Both the position numbers and the translations under genes were made by a program. Shown here piece by piece: positions 61,024-64,000 of a stretch of 64,000 nt of DNA (within the stretch, counting starts at the first letter, position 1; each line of letters opens with the position of its first letter). Under the pieces are notes generated by a model. It was not told the DNA's origin and did not search any database. It saw only the letters and a list, made by a program, of their open reading frames with translations. The DNA lies in contig CAXTKD010000007.1 of NCBI GenBank assembly GCA_964244885.1, positions 62,001 to 126,000 of the forward strand, written 5' to 3'. The stretch is from CAXTKD01 sp964244885. Its GTDB lineage: Bacteria > Pseudomonadota > Alphaproteobacteria > Sphingomonadales > Sphingomonadaceae.

Positions 61024-61046
61024 GCCTGTAGGACAGGCCTTTTTTT
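61024..61046 (+). terminator. Rho-independent terminator after galU-hydrolase operon
   Basis: GCCTGT-AGG-ACAGGC is followed by C and seven Ts (61040-61046). The T-run overlaps the stop codon of the convergent atpC gene (61045-61047). The 130 bases before it hold no recognisable gene. Confidence 0.8.
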
Positions 61047-61455
61047 AGTTCGTCGCCGCTGCCTGCATCGCCTCGAACCGCGCGACGCGCTTCTCGGCCA
61101 CTGCACGCTCGGCGTCAGACTTCACGGCGCCAAGCTCGGTCCGTGCCGCCGCCAGCTCGCGGGCGACGCCTTCGACATCGATCTCGCCGACCGGCACCGC
61201 GCTCTCCGCGAGGATGGTGAGGCCGTTATCGCCGACTTCGGCGAAGCCGCCGTCGATGAAGACGCGCGTGGTCACATGGTCCATGTCGTCGGCGTAGATG
61301 TCGATCGCGCCGGGGCGGATGGTCGACATCAGCGGCGCGTGGCCGGCAAGGACACCGAAGTCGCCCTCGCTGCCCGGAACGACGACCATCGTAACGTCGT
61401 CAGAGCGCAGCAGGCGCTCAGGCGACACCAGTTCGAAGTGGAGCTTTTCGGCCAT
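61045..61455 (-). CDS. atpC: F0F1 ATP synthase epsilon subunit
   Basis: This 136-residue stalk subunit has LHFELVSPERLLRSDDVTMV, PGSEGDFGVLAGHAPLMSTI and FIDGGFAEVGDNGLTILAES, the standard epsilon beta-sandwich, then a helical C-terminal part. It is the last gene of the atp operon. Its ATG overlaps the atpD TAA by one base (TAATG). Confidence 0.96.
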   Translation of the reverse strand: MAEKLHFELVSPERLLRSDDVTMVVVPGSEGDFGVLAGHAPLMSTIRPGAIDIYADDMDHVTTRVFIDGGFAEVGDNGLTILAESAVPVGEIDVEGVARELAAARTELGAVKSDAERAVAEKRVARFEAMQAAATN

Positions 61456-62924
61456 TATGCGGCCTCAGCCGCCATCTTCTGCGCCTTCTCGACCGCTTCC
61501 TCGATGGTGCCGACCATGTAGAAGGCGGCTTCGGGGAGGTGGTCGTACTCGCCGGCGACGATCGCCTTGAAGCTCTTTACGGTGTCCTCGACCGCGACGA
61601 ACTTGCCGGGGAAGCCGGTGAAGATCTCGGCGACGTGGAAGGGCTGCGACAGGAAGCGCTGGATCTTGCGGGCGCGGCTGACGACCAGCTTGTCGTCTTC
61701 GCTGAGCTCGTCCATGCCGAGGATGGCGATGATGTCCTGCAGCGACTTGTACTTCTGCAGCACCTCCTGGACCGAACGCGCGACGTCGTAATGCTCCTGG
61801 CCGACGACGCGCGGATCGAGGACGCGGCTGGTCGAATCTAGGGGATCGACCGCCGGATAGATGCCGAGCTCCGAGATCGCGCGGCTAAGCACCGTCGTCG
61901 CGTCCAGGTGGGCGAACGAGGTAGCCGGCGCCGGATCGGTCAAATCGTCGGCGGGAACGTAGATCGCCTGCACCGAGGTGATCGAGCCCTTGTTGGTCGA
62001 GGTAATGCGCTCCTGGAGCTGGCCCATGTCGGTGGAGAGGGTCGGCTGATAGCCGACCGCCGACGGGATGCGGCCGAGCAGCGCCGACACTTCGGAGCCC
62101 GCCTGGGTGAAGCGGAAGATGTTGTCGACGAAGAACAGCACGTCCTGGCCTTCGACGTCGCGGAAATATTCGGCGATCGTCAGGCCGGAGAGCGCGACGC
62201 GGGCGCGGGCGCCCGGCGGCTCGTTCATCTGGCCGAACACCAGCGCGACCTTCGAGCCCTCCGGCGTCGGGTTGCCGTCGGCGTCCGACGCGATGACGCC
62301 GGCCTCGAGGAACTCGTGATAGAGGTCGTTGCCCTCGCGGGTGCGCTCGCCGACGCCGGCGAACACGGATGTGCCGCCGTGGCCCTTGGCGATGTTGTTG
62401 ATCAGCTCCTGGATGAGCACGGTCTTGCCGACGCCGGCGCCACCAAAGAGCCCGATCTTGCCGCCCTTGGCATAAGGCGCGAGCAGGTCGATGACCTTGA
62501 TGCCGGTGACGAGGATGCTCGACTCGGTCGACTGGTCGACGAACAGCGGCGCCTCGGCATGGATCGGCGACCGGAGCGTCTCGCCGATCGGGCCGCGCTC
62601 GTCGATCGGCTCGCCGATGACGTTCATGATGCGGCCGAGCGTCATCGGGCCGACCGGTACGCTGATCTGCTCGCCGGTGTCGGTCACTTCCTGGCCGCGG
62701 ACGCAGCCGTCGGTCGTGTCCATCGCGATCGTGCGGACGGTCGATTCGCCGAGGTGCTGCGCGACCTCGAGGACGAGGCGGCGGCCTTCGACCGACGTCT
62801 CGAGCGCGTTCAGGATCGCCGGCAGCTCGCCGTCGAACGACACGTCGACGACGGCGCCGATGACCTGGCTGATGCGGCCGACATTGTTGGTGCTCTGCGG
62901 AGCGGCGGCGGGTTTGCGGGCCAT
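61455..62924 (-). CDS. atpD: F0F1 ATP synthase beta subunit
   Basis: The 489-residue catalytic subunit has the Walker A loop LFGGAGVGKTVLIQELINNI near residue 160, GERTREGNDLYHEF, VLFFVDNIFRFTQAGSEVSA (Walker B) and ALLGRIPSAVGYQPTLSTDM. An N-terminal Ala/Pro-rich extension (ARKPAAAPQSTNN) precedes VGRISQVIGAVVDV, as in other sphingomonads. The gamma gene normally precedes it directly; here two small DUF genes are in between, leaving 88 bases before this ATG. Confidence 0.98.
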   Translation of the reverse strand: MARKPAAAPQSTNNVGRISQVIGAVVDVSFDGELPAILNALETSVEGRRLVLEVAQHLGESTVRTIAMDTTDGCVRGQEVTDTGEQISVPVGPMTLGRIMNVIGEPIDERGPIGETLRSPIHAEAPLFVDQSTESSILVTGIKVIDLLAPYAKGGKIGLFGGAGVGKTVLIQELINNIAKGHGGTSVFAGVGERTREGNDLYHEFLEAGVIASDADGNPTPEGSKVALVFGQMNEPPGARARVALSGLTIAEYFRDVEGQDVLFFVDNIFRFTQAGSEVSALLGRIPSAVGYQPTLSTDMGQLQERITSTNKGSITSVQAIYVPADDLTDPAPATSFAHLDATTVLSRAISELGIYPAVDPLDSTSRVLDPRVVGQEHYDVARSVQEVLQKYKSLQDIIAILGMDELSEDDKLVVSRARKIQRFLSQPFHVAEIFTGFPGKFVAVEDTVKSFKAIVAGEYDHLPEAAFYMVGTIEEAVEKAQKMAAEAA

Positions 62925-63012
62925 GTTGCTTATTCCTCTTGGGCCTTGGAGCGCTTCAGCGCCCGAGATGATTCAGGTGATTCGTGGTGCAGGTTGGCGG
63001 AGGGAAGCGGGA

Positions 63013-63324
63013 CTATTGCAGCACCCATTCCCCATTCGCCTTTATCTCGTCATACATCGCGTCAGGAGAAAGATCGGGGTCTTCGTTCGGCCAGCTCACC
63101 GCGCCGTAGGCGATGCCGACCTGCTTGAAATACTCCGGGTCTTTCAGCTTCTCGAACACGCCACGCAGGCGAGAGGGCTGGAAGCGAACCGTGCCTTTCA
63201 ATCCGTCCTCGAACTCCACCGCCAACGTTAGCGGCGCCGTCACCTCGACCTTAGTGACGTCCCAGATCGGCTCACCGACCGTGATCAGTTCGTTGTCGTC
63301 GTCCGCGACTGGCAACGGGTCCAT
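63013..63324 (-). CDS. DUF2442 protein inside the atp operon
   Basis: The ATG at 63324 gives 103 residues: GEPIWDVTKVEVTAPLTLAV, EFEDGLKGTVRFQPSRL, GVFEKLKDPEYFKQVGIAYG and VSWPNEDPDLSPDAMYDEIK. This is the DUF2442 pattern, with the short beta-rich unit ending in a Trp-Pro-(N/G)-(E/G)-x-D-(L/I)-(A/S)-P motif. Function is unknown; the family usually sits next to DUF4160, as here. The genes overlap by 40 bases in different frames. A role as a toxin/antitoxin pair has been suggested by gene pairing but is not established. Confidence 0.8.
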   Translation of the reverse strand: MDPLPVADDDNELITVGEPIWDVTKVEVTAPLTLAVEFEDGLKGTVRFQPSRLRGVFEKLKDPEYFKQVGIAYGAVSWPNEDPDLSPDAMYDEIKANGEWVLQ

Positions 63325-63530
63325 GCCCGTAAAAGCGAGTCCCGGTTCAAAACCGTCCACAACCGCACTTTCTTCACCGTCCGCTTGTCCAACGTCCCTT
63401 TTATCATGTCGCCGGTCGCTATGTCGAACTTCGCCCGCCGGCCCGCGAAGCGCACGTGGAAGTGCGGCGGCGGATGATCGTTCGTGAACATCAGGATGCT
63501 GATGCCGTCGATTATGGCGAGCGTCGGCAT
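63285..63530 (-). CDS. DUF4160 protein inside the atp operon
   Basis: The 81-residue product has the DUF4160 signature: PTLAIIDGISILMFTNDH, then PPPHFHVRFAGRRAKFDIAT with the HFHV strand, followed by a Lys-rich helix. The Asp-His-x-Pro-Pro-His-x-His pattern could bind a metal. It starts 3 bases after the atpG stop and overlaps the DUF2442 gene by 40 bases, so it is translated from the atp mRNA. The function of the family is unknown. Confidence 0.8.
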   Translation of the reverse strand: MPTLAIIDGISILMFTNDHPPPHFHVRFAGRRAKFDIATGDMIKGTLDKRTVKKVRLWTVLNRDSLLRAWTRCQSRTTTTN

Positions 63531-63533
63531 TCA

Positions 63534-64000
63534 CTACAGTGCCTCGGCGCCCGAGATGATCTCGATGAGTTCCTTGGTGATCGCGGCCTGGCGGGTGCGG
63601 TTGTAGGTCACCGTCAGACGCTTCACGATGTCGCCGGCATTGCGCGTGGAATTCTCCATCGCGTTCATCTGCGCGCCGAAGAAGCCGGCCTGGTTCTCCA
63701 GCATCGCGCGGAAGATCTGGATGCCGATGTTGCGCGGCAGAAGCTCGGCGAGGATCGTCTCCTCGTCGGGCTCGTACTCGACGGCGGCAGCAGGCGCCTC
63801 GGTGGGCGCGCCTTCGGCGGCGACCGGGAGTGCTGCGGGGATCAGGCGGACCGTGGTCGGCTCCTGCACCAGCACGGAGCGGAAGCGCGAGAAGAACAGC
63901 TCGGCGACATCGAACTCACCGGCCTCGAAGCGGCGGATCACCTCGGCGGCGATCGCCTGCGCCTCGGCGAATTGCTGGGCCTTGCCGTGGGTCAGCTCCA
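63534..64000 (-). CDS. atpG: F0F1 ATP synthase gamma subunit, C-terminal part (cut by window edge)
   Basis: The minus strand enters the window in frame as ELTHGKAQQFAEAQAIAAEV and continues through FSRFRSVLVQEPTTVRLIPA, an Ala/Pro-rich insert (EGAPTEAPAAAVEYEPDEET) and the C-terminal IQIFRAMLENQAGFFGAQMN, AMENSTRNAGDIVKRLT and ITKELIEIISGAEAL, the conserved gamma C-terminus. About 155 residues are visible; the start lies beyond the edge. The following DUF genes are 3 bases downstream. Confidence 0.95.
   Translation of the reverse strand, partial: ELTHGKAQQFAEAQAIAAEVIRRFEAGEFDVAELFFSRFRSVLVQEPTTVRLIPAALPVAAEGAPTEAPAAAVEYEPDEETILAELLPRNIGIQIFRAMLENQAGFFGAQMNAMENSTRNAGDIVKRLTVTYNRTRQAAITKELIEIISGAEAL

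Noticed and set aside
1..64000. CRISPR arrays, tRNA or rRNA genes
   Set aside because: No regularly spaced direct repeats, no tRNA-like GGTTCGAATC arms in a cloverleaf context and no rRNA sequence were seen in the window.

Overview
The window is high-GC DNA from an alphaproteobacterium, most likely a sphingomonad (Sphingomonas or a close relative). The grounds are the atpG-D-C order, an LhpI-type ligase/exonuclease/helicase DNA-damage set, an aceA gene divergent from a ScfR-type regulator, and intergenic inverted repeats built on GTCCTTCGACAGGCTCAGGACGAA, which are typical of sphingomonad genomes. No taxonomic marker gene such as rRNA is present, so this placement is an inference.

Layout. 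(1) 1-20,994 is a mostly core or housekeeping region: the 5' part of a ligase-associated DEXH helicase, its partner exonuclease and, 6.8 kb away, the ATP-dependent ligase. Between and after them lie a GAF/HisKA_2 histidine kinase, a GDT1-type Mn/Ca exporter, a PhoX phosphatase, a TetR/SRPBCC/membrane operon, a GST, two EamA transporters, an M16 protease, a sulfotransferase-like protein, a 2OG-Fe(II) oxygenase, an old yellow enzyme and UDP-glucose dehydrogenase (ugd). Several dispersed palindromic repeats sit in the gaps. (2) 21,139-48,728 is a surface-polysaccharide island, visibly lower and more variable in GC. It is almost entirely on the minus strand and its downstream end carries a disrupted IS5-family element. 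It encodes Wzz-, Wzy- and Wzx-like proteins, an asparagine synthetase, a complete CMP-pseudaminic acid pathway (PseB, PseC, a PseG-PseH fusion, PseI, PseF), and an N-acetyl sugar amidotransferase with HisH/HisF paralogues that probably feed it ammonia. It also holds two methyltransferases, a PhyH dioxygenase with a G10 tract, a heparinase-like lyase on the opposite strand, a QuiNAc/FucNAc-type initiation module (dehydratase, reductase, phosphoglycosyl transferase), a GT4 glycosyltransferase, and a 2-epimerase plus UDP-HexNAc 6-dehydrogenase pair. (3) 49,211-52,071 holds aceA and its divergent regulator. (4) 52,074-55,525 holds YjbH, YjbF and YjbE/GfcA-like exopolysaccharide-secretion proteins arranged on both strands. 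(5) 55,822-60,890 holds a TlpA thioredoxin divergent from argH with overlapping start codons, an argH-lipoprotein-lysA operon, then galU and a hydrolase. (6) 61,045-64,000 is the atp operon (atpG partial, atpD, atpC), interrupted by a DUF4160/DUF2442 pair between atpG and atpD.

How it works together. galU and ugd supply UDP-Glc and UDP-GlcA outside the island. Inside it, UDP-GlcNAc is drawn into at least three products: pseudaminic acid (possibly amidinated), a 6-deoxy-HexNAc that probably primes the lipid carrier, and a 2-epimerised or 6-oxidised HexNAc. Wzx, Wzy and Wzz would flip, polymerise and set chain length. Only one gene is an obvious glycosyltransferase; a 635-residue unknown protein between wzx and wzy is the best candidate for a second one, perhaps the CMP-pseudaminate transferase. 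The most unusual signals are the HisF paralogue that has lost its first catalytic Asp but kept the ammonia-gate residues, the PseG-PseH fusion, the DUF pair inside the ATP synthase operon, and the G10 tract.
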